Of a stretch of DNA of 52,158 nucleotides, positions 40,709 through 49,252 are shown one piece after another (within the stretch, counting starts at the first letter, position 1; every line of letters starts with the position of its first letter). The stretch spans positions 1-52,158 of the forward strand of contig JACPQL010000050.1 of the NCBI GenBank assembly GCA_016190445.1. The letters run 5' to 3'. The notes beneath the pieces are model-generated. The model was not told the DNA's origin and ran no database searches. It saw only the letters and a list, made by a program, of their open reading frames with translations. The DNA comes from Chloroflexota bacterium (GTDB lineage: Bacteria; Chloroflexota; Dehalococcoidia; Lucifugimonadales; JACPQL01). A program made the translations under genes and the position numbers.

Positions 40709-40968
40709 TGTCCTGTCTCCTTAGTTCTTTACAAAAATAGACGCTCCCCTACCGGAGAGGACACCCTCTTTGGGGGCATATACCTCACCCCCTTGCCCCC
40801 TCTCCTGCAAGGAGAGGGGGGAGGAGAGGAAATCTGGGGGACACCTCCGACTTCGTCGCGAGTCTCGATGAGCAAAGCTCATCGGACCCCAGACCCCCGG
40901 CAGGGGCTGTGCCCCTGCACCCGCACGAGCCCTGATTCATTCAACGTATTTCAGTTACAGGACACTAG
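40705..40968. mobile_element. MITE-like element with 12-bp inverted ends
   Basis: CTAGTGTCCTGT (40705-40716) and ACAGGACACTAG (40957-40968) are perfect inverted repeats bounding 264 bp with no gene. Nine bases, TAGTGTCCT, are shared with the ends of the IS1-family element at 49245-52008. Inside lies a copy of the composite dispersed palindrome (stem 40796-40806/40810-40820). No target duplication is seen. Both flanking genes stop inside the ends. Confidence 0.6.
40755..40935. repeat. Dispersed composite palindromic repeat, copy 2
   Basis: Inside the MITE-like element: CCCCCTCTCCT/AGGAGAGGGGG (40796-40820), then CTGGGGGACAC and the CCCCAGACCCCCGGCAGGGG module. No gene is present in this stretch. 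Confidence 0.6.
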
Positions 40969-41396
40969 CGGGTGAGTTCGGGCCGGAGGGTACCAGCCCG
41001 GCGCGATGTGCGGCGCGTCGCCTTCGGCTCCGCTTCCTGGTCTGCCTGCTGAAGCAAGAAGACCAGGGGACAATACTCCCTCGCGGTGGGCGCCGGGGGG
41101 GGACACGGCAGAACAAAGTCCCTGGGAGTTCCCCCTTCTTCAACCTGGCACAAACGGCAGAACCGACTCATGTCTACCAGGTGAGGGCCAGCGCGAAGAC
41201 GGACATTGCCCCCCTGCTTGTTCGCGGCGTCCAACCAGACCTTGAGTCCGTCCACCACGGAGATGCTGTTTACCTCCAGGACCAGCGTCACTGGCCCTTC
41301 CGGTGTGATGTCCAGCCTCGCGCCTGTCTCCTTTGACAAGGCGGCAAGAAGACCGTTGCTGTGCTCGGACGGAACGGTAATCGCTACCGTATACAT
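40965..41396 (-). CDS. Uncharacterised protein
   Basis: 143 residues, not recognised. ATG 41396 with AGGAG upstream. The first 85 residues look like one alpha/beta domain (MYTVAITVPSEHSNGLLAAL, VTLVLEVNSISVVDGLKVWL). A CxxC (CRLC) and a Pro-rich segment follow, then a basic tail. The stop TAG is inside the right end of the MITE-like element, so the C-terminus may be truncated or extended. It is probably cotranscribed with the winged-helix gene upstream. Confidence 0.55.
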   Translation of the reverse strand: MYTVAITVPSEHSNGLLAALSKETGARLDITPEGPVTLVLEVNSISVVDGLKVWLDAANKQGGNVRLRAGPHLVDMSRFCRLCQVEEGGTPRDFVLPCPPPAPTAREYCPLVFLLQQADQEAEPKATRRTSRRAGTLRPELTR

Positions 41397-41502
41397 GCTC
41401 GTTTCTTCTCCTATCGTCTGAACTCGGCCCCGAAAAGCGCGAGCCCCACGGTGGCAGTCCCTCTGTTGCTGGGCTGCGCCTCTCCTGTCCACTGCCGCTC
41501 TG

Positions 41503-41841
41503 TCAACGCGCTCGAGACGCGCCATCCTGCACCACGGCTCGCGCCAAGGGGGCAGTCTGCTGGGCTGCGGGCCTTGGCTGTGTGGCTAGGTCGCCCAGGT
41601 ACACCTCCACTGAATCTAGGAGCGTCAGGAACTTGCTGCCCGTTGGCGTCGCCACGTAGCGTTGCCTTCCGTTGGGCGTCCGGACCACCTCCACAAGCCC
41701 TCGACTGATGAGCAGATTCAGGTATCGCTGCGTCTGCTCGTAGCTGAGATTGGCCCCGTACATCACCTGAGTCTTCGAGCCAAGGACACGCAGGATATCC
41801 CCAATCACCTGTAGGTTTGACCGGCGGAGACTTATTTCCAC
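41503..41841 (-). CDS. Winged-helix transcriptional regulator
   Basis: 112 residues. GTG start with a strong AAAGGAGGT 6 bases upstream. The order LQVIGDILRVLGSKTQVMYGANLSYEQTQRYLNLLISRGLVEVV followed by GRQRYVATPTGSKFLTLL is a winged helix of the ArnR1/PadR-like type, with the wing in the RYVATPTG segment. The C-terminal 25 residues are disordered. Divergent from the truncated response-regulator gene. An imperfect inverted repeat GGTTGTCCC/GGGAACAACC (41875-41901) between them could be its operator. Confidence 0.75.
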   Translation of the reverse strand: MEISLRRSNLQVIGDILRVLGSKTQVMYGANLSYEQTQRYLNLLISRGLVEVVRTPNGRQRYVATPTGSKFLTLLDSVEVYLGDLATQPRPAAQQTAPLARAVVQDGASRAR

Positions 41842-41966
41842 TACCCCACCTCCTTTGCCCGCCTGCGACAGCCGGGTTGTCCCAACAGGTCGGGAACAAC
41901 CTAACTATTTTCAGGGTGGGCTGCCCTTATGGAAAACCAGTGACGCGCTATTGTACCATACAGCCC

Positions 41967-42227
41967 ATGGATGCCAGGAAACGTGTTCTCGTCGTTGACG
42001 ATGAGCCGGACATACTTCGCGTTGCCAGTACCATCCTGGGCTTGGCCGGTTATGACGTCACCACCACCACAAGCGGAGAGGAGGCTCTCCTGCTGGCTCA
42101 GTCTAACAAGCCGGATGTCATGCTCCTCGATCTGCTGATGCAGCCCTTAACAGGGTTCGACGTGCTGGACAAGCTACGTGTTTTCTCGCAAGCGGCAACC
42201 GACTTTTTCCCGCCCACCCGCCCTTGA
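41967..42227 (+). pseudogene. Truncated response-regulator receiver domain
   Basis: 86 residues from ATG 41967. The first 74 are a CheY-like receiver: RVLVVDDEPDILRVA with Asp11/Asp12 and the phosphoacceptor Asp55 in VMLLDLLMQPLTGFDVLDKLR. The strand-4 Thr/Ser and strand-5 Lys are missing because the frame runs into a non-receiver segment (QAATDFFPPTRP) at the edge of a composite dispersed repeat. I do not find the missing half further on. Probably inactivated; no kinase is nearby. Confidence 0.65.
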
Positions 42228-42431
42228 AAGGTCTTCTGGGGGGGACCCCCAGACCCCCGGCCCTTCGGCTGCGCTCAGGGCAAGCTCCGGGGCAAAGCCC
42301 CCTCTGCACTCCCCCGGGCGGGATTTCGGGATGGGTTCCTGCAAACCACCTCTGGAGATAGTTCCAAGAACTGCTCTGCCATTGGGACAGGGCGGCGTCG
42401 AACGCAGTGCGGGGTGGGTAGGAGGGAAAAA
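42228..42431. repeat. Dispersed composite palindromic repeat, copy 3
   Basis: CTGGGGG/CCCCCAG (42236-42252) and the ACCCCCAGACCCCCGG and GGGGCAAAGCCCC modules match the other copies. It fills the gap between the truncated receiver gene and the end of shc. From 42332 on nothing is recognised. Confidence 0.65.
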
Positions 42432-44486
42432 CTACGTTGGGGTGGGGATGCCACCGGAGACGCTGCCAGAATTGTGGAATAGCTTGCGGTAACGTCCCAG
42501 GGCGGCCAGAGGGAAGTAGTCCCGGTACATGTGGTAGTTGATCATGAAGCCCGCTCCCAGCTCCAAGCCCTGCCACGCCGGGTCTCCTGGCGGCGGGTAG
42601 CGTTCTGGCTGGTCTCCGATGCCGTAGCCGGGGAAACCACACCCGGTGAACTGGGGCTCGTCCCAGGTGCCGTCCTGGCGCTGGGTCTCCACCAGGTAGC
42701 GCACCCCCCTTTCGGTGGCGGGATGCGCTACCTCTCCCGCTGCCAGCAGCGCCAGGAGCGCCCAGGCTGTCTGGGAGGCGGTGCTTTCGCCACGGCCCCG
42801 CAGCGAGGGGTCCACGTAGGAGGCGCAGCTCTCTCCCCAGCCGCCGTCCGGGTCCTGGTGGTCCACCAGCCACTGCACCGCTCTCCGCACATACGGCTGC
42901 GACATATCCTCCCCCACGGCCTGGAGGGCGGGCAGCACGGCTCCTGTACCGTACACGTAGTTCACGCCCCAGCGGCCAAACCAGGGGCCGTCGGGCTCCT
43001 GCTCCTTTCGAAGGTAGCCCAGGGCCCGCCGCACAACGGGCGAGCTCTTGTCGTATCCCAGGCGCCCCAGCATCTCAAGGACGTGGGCGGTCACGTCGGC
43101 GCTGGGGGGGTCGAGGACCTCGCCGAAATCGCAGAAGGGGAGCCTGGCCACCAGCGTATTGGTGTTGTCCTTGTCGAAGGAGGCCCACCCTCCGTTGGAG
43201 GACTGCATGGCCAGGAGCCATGCCACACCCCTTCGGATGGCCGCAGCGCGGCGGTAATCCTCCTGCGGCTGGAACCGGACGCGGTGGAGGTCAATGACGA
43301 TGATGGAGGTGTCGTCAATATCCGGGTAGAGGTCGTTCTCGAACTCGAAGGCCCAGCCCCCGGGCTCGGCCCTTTTGGCCTTGACCTGCCAGTCGCCGCC
43401 GGTGGATATCTGCTCGTCCAGCAGCCACCGCGCCGCCCTCTGGAGGGCTGGGTGGTCGGGCGCCATCCCCGAGTCCAGCAGCGCCATCATGGCCAGGCAG
43501 GTGTCCCACAGAGGGGAGAGACATGCCTGCACTCGCAGCTTCTCGCCCCCGTCGTAGCACAGGCTCCACGCCTCTTTGAAACCCTGGATGCCCTTCTGCA
43601 TCACCGGGTGGTCGTTGGGATATCCCAACGTCTTCAGGGCCAGGAGGGAGTATACCCAAGGAGGCTGGATGCCTCCCCAGGAGCCATCGGCCTCCTGGTG
43701 GGCAACGATCCACTGCTCCGCCTTCCGGATGGCCAGGCCTCGCAGGGGTTTCAAGGGGGAGCGCTCGTACAGGCGGAGTGCCTTGTCCAGACCCCGGAAG
43801 AACCCTGCCCAGGAGAATGGCCTTCCCCGACGGGGCAGGGAGTAGTCCACCCGCTCCCTGGGCACGGGGTAGAGTTCATCAATGCGTGCAGACTCGGGCA
43901 CTGGCTTCACCGGGTGGCGGGTCAGCAGTATGAGCATGGGGACGATGGTGGCCCGGGCCCAGGAGGAGAAGGCGTAGATGTTGATGGGGGACCAGGTGGG
44001 AAGGAACATCAGCTCCGGGGGCATCACCGGGGTGCCTTTCCACTCCCACTGGCCAAAGAGGGAGAGCCATATCTTGGTGAAGATGCGGACCCTGGGCACC
44101 CCGCCCCTGGAGAGGATGAACTCGCGGGCACTGCGCATGGCGGGGTCGTCGGCGGGGACCCCCGCCAGCTTGAGGGCGAAGTAGCACTCCACCGAGGTGC
44201 TCAGGTCGCCGGGGCCGCCGTAGTACATCCCCCAGGTGCCGTCATCCCGCTGCCGGGAGCGGATATCGGCCACGATCTTGCGCCACCGCTCCGGCTCCAC
44301 CGCGTCCAGGAAGTAGGTGAGGAGGAGGTGCTCCGCCTCCATGGTGGGGTTGGACTCCAGCTCGTCCCACCAGTAGCCCTCGGGGTACTGGACGCGCAGG
44401 AAGTGCTCTTGAGAGAGACGGATGGCCTGGGCCACCGCCTCCCCGAGCTGCTTCACCTGAGCCTGGCTTTCGGACTCCGACGTCAT
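42432..44486 (-). CDS. shc: Squalene-hopene cyclase
   Basis: Cyclises squalene to hopene at the membrane. 684 residues. The catalytic acid motif is DIDDTS (about residue 388; DxDD family), and several QW repeats are present (QEADGSWGGIQ, QSSNGGWASF, QEPDGPWFGRWG, QDPDGGWGES, QRQDGTWDEPQ). I start at ATG 44486, overlapping the hpnA stop (ATGA); the open frame upstream is an antisense shadow. It is last in the hopanoid operon. The squalene-forming genes (hpnCDE) are not in the window. Confidence 0.96.
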   Translation of the reverse strand: MTSESESQAQVKQLGEAVAQAIRLSQEHFLRVQYPEGYWWDELESNPTMEAEHLLLTYFLDAVEPERWRKIVADIRSRQRDDGTWGMYYGGPGDLSTSVECYFALKLAGVPADDPAMRSAREFILSRGGVPRVRIFTKIWLSLFGQWEWKGTPVMPPELMFLPTWSPINIYAFSSWARATIVPMLILLTRHPVKPVPESARIDELYPVPRERVDYSLPRRGRPFSWAGFFRGLDKALRLYERSPLKPLRGLAIRKAEQWIVAHQEADGSWGGIQPPWVYSLLALKTLGYPNDHPVMQKGIQGFKEAWSLCYDGGEKLRVQACLSPLWDTCLAMMALLDSGMAPDHPALQRAARWLLDEQISTGGDWQVKAKRAEPGGWAFEFENDLYPDIDDTSIIVIDLHRVRFQPQEDYRRAAAIRRGVAWLLAMQSSNGGWASFDKDNTNTLVARLPFCDFGEVLDPPSADVTAHVLEMLGRLGYDKSSPVVRRALGYLRKEQEPDGPWFGRWGVNYVYGTGAVLPALQAVGEDMSQPYVRRAVQWLVDHQDPDGGWGESCASYVDPSLRGRGESTASQTAWALLALLAAGEVAHPATERGVRYLVETQRQDGTWDEPQFTGCGFPGYGIGDQPERYPPPGDPAWQGLELGAGFMINYHMYRDYFPLAALGRYRKLFHNSGSVSGGIPTPT

Positions 44487-45502
44487 CCTGGCACCTGGAC
44501 CGATCGCTTTCGAGGCACGTAGCCGTTGTCCACGAACCAGCGAGCAGCTTTCTCCAGGGCCTGTTCCACCGGCGTCTGGGGCAGACCCAGCTCGGTCACC
44601 GCCCGGGAGCAGTCCACCCACATCAGCTTGCCCGCCATGCGCACCCCCTCCAGGGGGATACGCGGCTGGCGGCGAAGCAGGCCACCTTCCAGTGCCCCAT
44701 CGGCGCAGGCGGCGGCGAGAGCGAGCCACCGGGGGAGCCGCAGTCGCGGCACCCGCCTGCCGGTGATGCTGGCCAGCATCTCCAGTATCTGCCGCAGCGT
44801 CAGGTTGCCTTTGAGGTTGCCCAGCAGGTACCTTCTCCCTGTCTGCCCCTTCTCCATAGCCAGCACATGCCCCGCCGCCACGTCCACCACGTCCACCAGG
44901 TTCAGCCCGGTGTGAATGTACGCCGGTATCCTGCCGCGCAGAAAGTCCAGCACCATTTTGCCCGTGGGCGTGGGCTTCACATCGTGGGACCCGACGGGCG
45001 CCGTGGGGTTCACCACCACCAGGGACATTCCCTGGTCGGCGGCGCGTCGGGCCTCCATCTCTGCCAGGAACTTGGAGCGCTTGTAGTGGCCCACCAGCTC
45101 CCTGGGGGCGGCGTCGTGCTCCTCATTGCCCAGCGCGCCTTTCCCCGGCAGGTGGACGGTGCCCACCGTGGAGGTGTGGACGATACGCTCCACCTCGCTG
45201 GCCCGGGCCGCCTCCAGGACGTTCCTGGTGCCCTCCACGTTGACCTCGTACATCTCCTGGGGCCGCGGCCACCAGAGGGCGTACAAGGCTGCCACGTGGA
45301 ACACGGCCTGACAGCCCTTGGTCGCCTTGGCCACGGCCTCTCTGTCCCGCAAGTCACCCTCCAGCGGCTCCACCCCGGAACCCTTCAGCCGCGGGACGCT
45401 CTCCCTTCGGACCAGGGCCTGCACGTCGTGGCCTCGCGCCACGAGGGCCTGGGCCACGTGCCACCCGATGAACCCGCTGGCCCCTGTAACCAGCACCCTC
45501 AT
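44483..45502 (-). CDS. hpnA: Hopanoid-associated sugar epimerase
   Basis: NAD-dependent short-chain epimerase/dehydratase-type protein of 339 residues. VTGASGFIGWHVAQALVARGH binds NAD; the catalytic pair is in HYKRSKFLAE (Tyr-xxx-Lys). This family is found with hopanoid genes; its exact reaction is not settled. 4 bp separate it from hpnG and 4 bp overlap shc. Confidence 0.88.
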   Translation of the reverse strand: MRVLVTGASGFIGWHVAQALVARGHDVQALVRRESVPRLKGSGVEPLEGDLRDREAVAKATKGCQAVFHVAALYALWWPRPQEMYEVNVEGTRNVLEAARASEVERIVHTSTVGTVHLPGKGALGNEEHDAAPRELVGHYKRSKFLAEMEARRAADQGMSLVVVNPTAPVGSHDVKPTPTGKMVLDFLRGRIPAYIHTGLNLVDVVDVAAGHVLAMEKGQTGRRYLLGNLKGNLTLRQILEMLASITGRRVPRLRLPRWLALAAACADGALEGGLLRRQPRIPLEGVRMAGKLMWVDCSRAVTELGLPQTPVEQALEKAARWFVDNGYVPRKRSVQVPG

Positions 45503-45506
45503 CGTC

Positions 45507-46208
45507 TCAATGGCTCCCGTCCTGGGCTAGTTGCTCCGCCATGATCGGTAGCAGGCGCATGGCCACCTGGCGCAAGGCAGACGCCGCCCGTCGCGACTGC
45601 CATGCCAGCAGCGCCAGTCGCGGCGTCTGCCACTGCCTAAGCGCCGCGTACCGCAAGGAGCGCCAGAACTCGCCGCGGCCTCCCGCTGCCACGATCTCTC
45701 GCACCAGACCCGGAAGGCGCTCTCGCTGGGGGTCCAGCACTGCTCGCAGCGACAGAAATGGCACCCCAGCTTGCTGTGCCTCCATGGCCATCCAGTGCCC
45801 CTCCAGGTCCACCACTGCCGCGCCCGTCTCGCTGTAGGCCCGCTCCTTCTCCCTCGGCTCGAGCAGGACCTCCGGCACCGTCAGGAGGTCATCCCACCGA
45901 TGGGGGAGCGACAGTTCCTTGAGCAGCGCGCTCGCCACCTCCAGGAGCCGGGCATCGGCAGGGCAGGGCACCCCGCCATTGCAGGCCGCCGTGCGGCTGC
46001 ATATCACCAGGTCGGCGCACTGGAGGGCGGGGTCCAGTCCACCGGCAAATCCCAGGGAGACCAGCGCCCCTGGCCTATGGGCGGGCAGAAGGCGTCTCAG
46101 CTCGTCGGCAGACTGCCTTCCCAGCCCGACGACGGCTGCCGCCAGGCCCGTGCCATCCAGTGAAGGCCGCAGGCCACCCAGCTCCCTGCCCGTGGGGGCC
46201 ACCACCAT
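45507..46208 (-). CDS. hpnG: Hopanoid-associated phosphorylase HpnG
   Basis: Predicted to release adenine from adenosylhopane, giving ribosylhopane. About 233 residues. The nucleoside-phosphorylase outline is visible (SLGFAGGLDPALQCADLVI; VVDLEGHWMAMEAQQAGVPFLSLRAVLD). I chose ATG 46208 because the longer frame to 46382 is read from repeat DNA. No good ribosome-binding site is seen, and the composite repeat lies only about 30 bp upstream. Confidence 0.82.
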   Translation of the reverse strand: MVVAPTGRELGGLRPSLDGTGLAAAVVGLGRQSADELRRLLPAHRPGALVSLGFAGGLDPALQCADLVICSRTAACNGGVPCPADARLLEVASALLKELSLPHRWDDLLTVPEVLLEPREKERAYSETGAAVVDLEGHWMAMEAQQAGVPFLSLRAVLDPQRERLPGLVREIVAAGGRGEFWRSLRYAALRQWQTPRLALLAWQSRRAASALRQVAMRLLPIMAEQLAQDGSH

Positions 46209-46235
46209 GAGGCTGGTTCGCAGCCTGTTCGGAAA

Positions 46236-46372
46236 TCCCTCACCCCCTTGATCCCCCTCTCCCTTGCCAAGGGAGAGGGGGAGAAAAAGAAAGGCTGGGG
46301 GACACCCCCATGCCCCCGCCAGAGAGGGCACGCCCCCTCTGGACTCCCCCGGGAGGGAATTTCCGAGCAGTC
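46236..46372. repeat. Dispersed composite palindromic repeat, copy 4
   Basis: CCCCCTCTCCCTT (46253-46265) pairs with AAGGGAGAGGGGG (46269-46281) around GCC, followed by CTGGGGGACACCCCCATG and a CCAGAGAGGG...CCCCTCTGG module. It separates hpnG from the unknown gene within the hopanoid cluster. Confidence 0.7.
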
Positions 46373-46378
46373 TCATAT

Positions 46379-46738
46379 TCAAACCAAGGAGGTGGTGTCG
46401 GGTTCCCCCAGCGTCTTGCTGGCCCGCTGCTTCTCTCTACGCTCTGCCCAGGCCTCCCACGATTTGCCCGCGGCCAGGTCCTTGCCGGTGAACTTTATGT
46501 TCCTGATCTCTGAATAAGAGATTCTAAAGGGACCATCCCCGGCTTCGTCAAATATCTGGACGTAGGGCTCCTGGACGTCGCTGTTCCGGTTGAAGATGTA
46601 GCTCAGAACTTCTGTCCCGTCAACCTTCACAACGGTGACGTACCCACGGTAATCAAAGGCCATGTCAATCACCTGGGCCAACGTCAGCTCGTGGCCCAGC
46701 TCAGGCATCCATCCCTCCAGACTCCTCTCCTCTGACAT
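46379..46738 (-). CDS. Uncharacterised protein in the hopanoid cluster
   Basis: 119 residues, not recognised. A predicted alpha/beta domain (LTLAQVIDMAFDYRGYVTVV, EVLSYIFNRNSDVQEPYVQIF, FRISYSEIRNIKFTGKDLAAG) is followed by a charged helix WEAWAERREKQRAS. No signal peptide or membrane segment. It lies 23 bp after hpnH on the same strand, so it is probably cotranscribed and may have a part in hopanoid side-chain work. The stop is next to the dispersed repeat. Confidence 0.65.
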   Translation of the reverse strand: MSEERSLEGWMPELGHELTLAQVIDMAFDYRGYVTVVKVDGTEVLSYIFNRNSDVQEPYVQIFDEAGDGPFRISYSEIRNIKFTGKDLAAGKSWEAWAERREKQRASKTLGEPDTTSLV

Positions 46739-46761
46739 ACAGCTCTCGCCCGCTGGCGTGC

Positions 46762-47784
46762 CTACAGTTTCCCGGACAGGGTGGCGACCACCGTGTCCTT
46801 GAAGCCCTTCCAGGAGTTGAAGGTCTCGTTCACCGCCGTGGCCTCAAAGCCGCAGTGTACCATGCAGTCGCGGCACTTGGGGTTGCCGCTCTGCTTGCCG
46901 TAGCTCTCCCACCGTGTGTTCTCCATCAGGTCCCGGAAGCTTTCGGCGTACCCCTCCTGGAGCAGGTAGCAGGGGCGCTGCCAGCCGAAGATGTTGAAGG
47001 TGGGGTTGCCCCATGGAGTGCACTCGTAGTCACGCTTCCCCATGAGGAACTGCAAGAAGAGGGGCGACTGGTTGAACCTCCACCTTTTCTTCTTGCCGGA
47101 GAGCACCTCGGAGAACAGCCGGGTGGTCTTCTCGTGGCGGAGGAAGTGCTCCTGGTCCCGCGCCTTGGAGTAGCTGTAGCCGGGGGAGACCATCATCCCC
47201 TCCACGCCCAGGTCCGACATGGCGTCGAAGAACTCCCTCAGGCGCAGAGGTGAGGCACTGTCATACAGGGTGGTGTTGGTGGTCACCCTGAACCCTCGAC
47301 CGACGGCCTCCTGTATGCCCTCCGCCGCCTTGTCGTATACACCGTTGCGGCACACGGACTCATCGTGCTCCTCGCGGAGGCCGTCCATATGCACGCTGAT
47401 GCTAAGGTACTTTGAGGGCTTGAACAGTCCCTGCTCCAGCTTCTCTTTCAGCAGGATGCCGTTGGTGCAGAGATAGGTGTACTTCCTGCGCTCCACCACG
47501 GCCTGCACCAGCTTGTCTATCTCCGGGTGGAGCAGGGGCTCCCCGCCGGCGATGCTGACCACGGGTGCGGTGCACTCCTCGACCGCCCCCAGGCAGGCCT
47601 CGAGGGAAAGACTCTTCTTCAGTATCTGGGCTGGGTACTGGACCTTGCCACACCCGGCACAGGAGAGATTGCACCGGAAAAGGGGCTCCAGCATCAGCAC
47701 CAGCGGGCACCTTTTTCTTCTCAGGAGCCGCTGCTTGATTATATAGAGCGCCACAGTCCACATCTGGGACGCGGGCACCGCCAT
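46762..47784 (-). CDS. hpnH: Adenosyl-hopene transferase HpnH (radical SAM)
   Basis: Adds a 5'-deoxyadenosyl group from SAM to diploptene, starting the extended C35 side chain. 340 residues. The cluster ligands are Cys38, Cys42, Cys45 in LEPLFRCNLSCAGCGK; SIAGGEPLLHPEID binds SAM; C-terminal cysteines in NPKCRDCMVHCG. AAAGGAG lies about 10 bases before ATG 47784. Confidence 0.95.
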   Translation of the reverse strand: MAVPASQMWTVALYIIKQRLLRRKRCPLVLMLEPLFRCNLSCAGCGKVQYPAQILKKSLSLEACLGAVEECTAPVVSIAGGEPLLHPEIDKLVQAVVERRKYTYLCTNGILLKEKLEQGLFKPSKYLSISVHMDGLREEHDESVCRNGVYDKAAEGIQEAVGRGFRVTTNTTLYDSASPLRLREFFDAMSDLGVEGMMVSPGYSYSKARDQEHFLRHEKTTRLFSEVLSGKKKRWRFNQSPLFLQFLMGKRDYECTPWGNPTFNIFGWQRPCYLLQEGYAESFRDLMENTRWESYGKQSGNPKCRDCMVHCGFEATAVNETFNSWKGFKDTVVATLSGKL

Positions 47785-48088
47785 AGCTCTTAGCTCCTTT
47801 CTGAAAGGGGGTTATGTTCCTGGGTCTAGAGAGCCAATGCGCTATGTCTCTGATGAAGGCTCCATCCCAAGGCAGTTCTTCTCACCCATCCGCCCCGGGC
47901 TGCGTCCGACGGTGCCCTGTCTCGTGGGCACCGGATTTCTGAAACCACCTGGCTCCGGTGACACCGTCGGGGGTGCAGGGGGCTCTGCCCCCTGCCGGGG
48001 TCTGGGGTGTCCTCAGAGAATTCTACTCTCCCCCTCTCCCTTGCCAAGGGAGAGGGGGACAAGGGGGTGAGGGTTTTCCGAAGAGCTT
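47785..48088. repeat. Intergenic region with composite repeat, copy 5
   Basis: 304 bp without a gene. GCAGGGGG/CCCCCTGC (47975-47995) and the 13-bp stem CCCCCTCTCCCTT/AAGGGAGAGGGGG (48030-48058) are the repeat modules. The part before 47940 shows no known signal. Confidence 0.65.
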
Positions 48089-49141
48089 CTAATACTGGCG
48101 CGTCACCAGGAAGCTGGCCACCTCCTGGAACTCGCGCAGGGGGCCGGAGGCCAGGGTAAGACGGTCCAAACACCTCATGGCCTGCCTGTATAGCGTATGG
48201 GCCAGGTCCTGAGATTGGCCGCGGGTGCCCAGGCGCTCCATTATCCCCAGCACAATCTCCACATCCTCCTCGGTGGGCCCCTGCCGTCCATAGATAGAGT
48301 GCAGCGCCTTCCCGTCGCGGCCCCGGGCGTGCTGGAGTGCGTGGACGGCCGGGAACGACTTCTTGCGCCTGCGGATGTCGGCGCCAGTGGGCTTGCCCGT
48401 GGCCTGTGCGTCACCCCAGATGCCCAGGATGTCGTCCTGTACCTGGAAGGCCATGCCCAGAAGCCGCCCGCACCGACCCAGGGAGGTGGCCAGGGAGCCG
48501 TCTGCGGTGGCCACCAGTGCTCCGAGGTGCATGGCGGCGTCAATGAGCGCCCCTGTCTTTCGCCCCACCAAGTCCAGGTAGCCTTCCACCGTTACCTCCG
48601 TGGTCTCCTCCAGGGCCAGGTCCAGGTACTGCCCTTCGATCATCTCCAGGCACCGGGTGGTCAGGGCAGCCGAGGCCTCCAGCGCCGTGGAGAGGTCAAC
48701 TCCACGCTCCGCCAGACGGAGCACGGCGCGGTCCGCCAGGGCGCGCATGGCGTTGCCCGCGCCGATGGCCTGTGCCTGGCCCCACACCACCCAAACCGTG
48801 GGACGGTGGTGGCGCTCCGTGTCGCCGTCCTGGACATCGTCGTGGATGAGGGAGAAGCTGTGGACGAGCTCCAGGGCGGCGGCGCAGGGCAGGGCGGCGG
48901 TGGCCTTGCCCCCGGCCATTTCGCAGGCGAGGATGCAGAGGGTGGGGCGCAGGCCTTTACCTCCACCCTGGGCCGTGGGCCTGTCGTCCTGGTCCACCCA
49001 GCCCAGGTGGTAGCGGAGCATTCGGTACAGGGCCAGGTCCGAGGGGGGGAAGGTCTCCCGCAGCTCTCGCTGCACCATCTCGCGGTAGCGGTCGAGGGCT
49101 GCGGGGGCGCTGCCGGCCACCCCCGTCTGGGCGTTCCCCAT
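48089..49141 (-). CDS. Polyprenyl (geranylgeranyl/farnesyl) diphosphate synthase
   Basis: Trans-prenyltransferase of about 350 residues. First Asp-rich motif LIHDDVQDGD, second QVQDDILGIWGD, with KGLRPTLCILACE before them. Chain length cannot be read with certainty. Its place at the head of the hopanoid cluster suggests precursor supply. ATG 49141 has GGGAAAGG just upstream; GTG 49168 would add nine residues. Confidence 0.9.
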   Translation of the reverse strand: MGNAQTGVAGSAPAALDRYREMVQRELRETFPPSDLALYRMLRYHLGWVDQDDRPTAQGGGKGLRPTLCILACEMAGGKATAALPCAAALELVHSFSLIHDDVQDGDTERHHRPTVWVVWGQAQAIGAGNAMRALADRAVLRLAERGVDLSTALEASAALTTRCLEMIEGQYLDLALEETTEVTVEGYLDLVGRKTGALIDAAMHLGALVATADGSLATSLGRCGRLLGMAFQVQDDILGIWGDAQATGKPTGADIRRRKKSFPAVHALQHARGRDGKALHSIYGRQGPTEEDVEIVLGIMERLGTRGQSQDLAHTLYRQAMRCLDRLTLASGPLREFQEVASFLVTRQY

Positions 49142-49198
49142 AGCCTTTCCCAAGAGCCGTACCCCCACGCTTCCGTTTACATCGCAATACGATGCTCC

Positions 49199-49228
49199 AT
49201 GCTAGCAAGGGGCGATAACCTATGTCAA
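49199..49228 (-). promoter_or_regulatory. Promoter of the polyprenyl synthase / hopanoid cluster
   Basis: Minus strand: TTGACA (49223-49228), an 18-bp spacer, TAGCAT (49199-49204). The IS1-family element begins only 17 bp upstream of the -35 box. Confidence 0.6.
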
Positions 49229-49234
49229 GGGAGA

Positions 49235-49244
49235 CGGCTTGGGG
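49235..49244 (+). repeat. Target-site duplication, left
   Basis: CGGCTTGGGG directly before the left end of the IS1-family element; the same ten bases follow its right end at 52009-52018. Ten bp is within the range for the IS1 family. Confidence 0.85.
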
Positions 49245-49252
49245 GTAGTGTC

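Noticed and set aside
46209-46382. Longer HpnG start
   Set aside because: The added 58 residues are translated repeat DNA and match nothing in the family.
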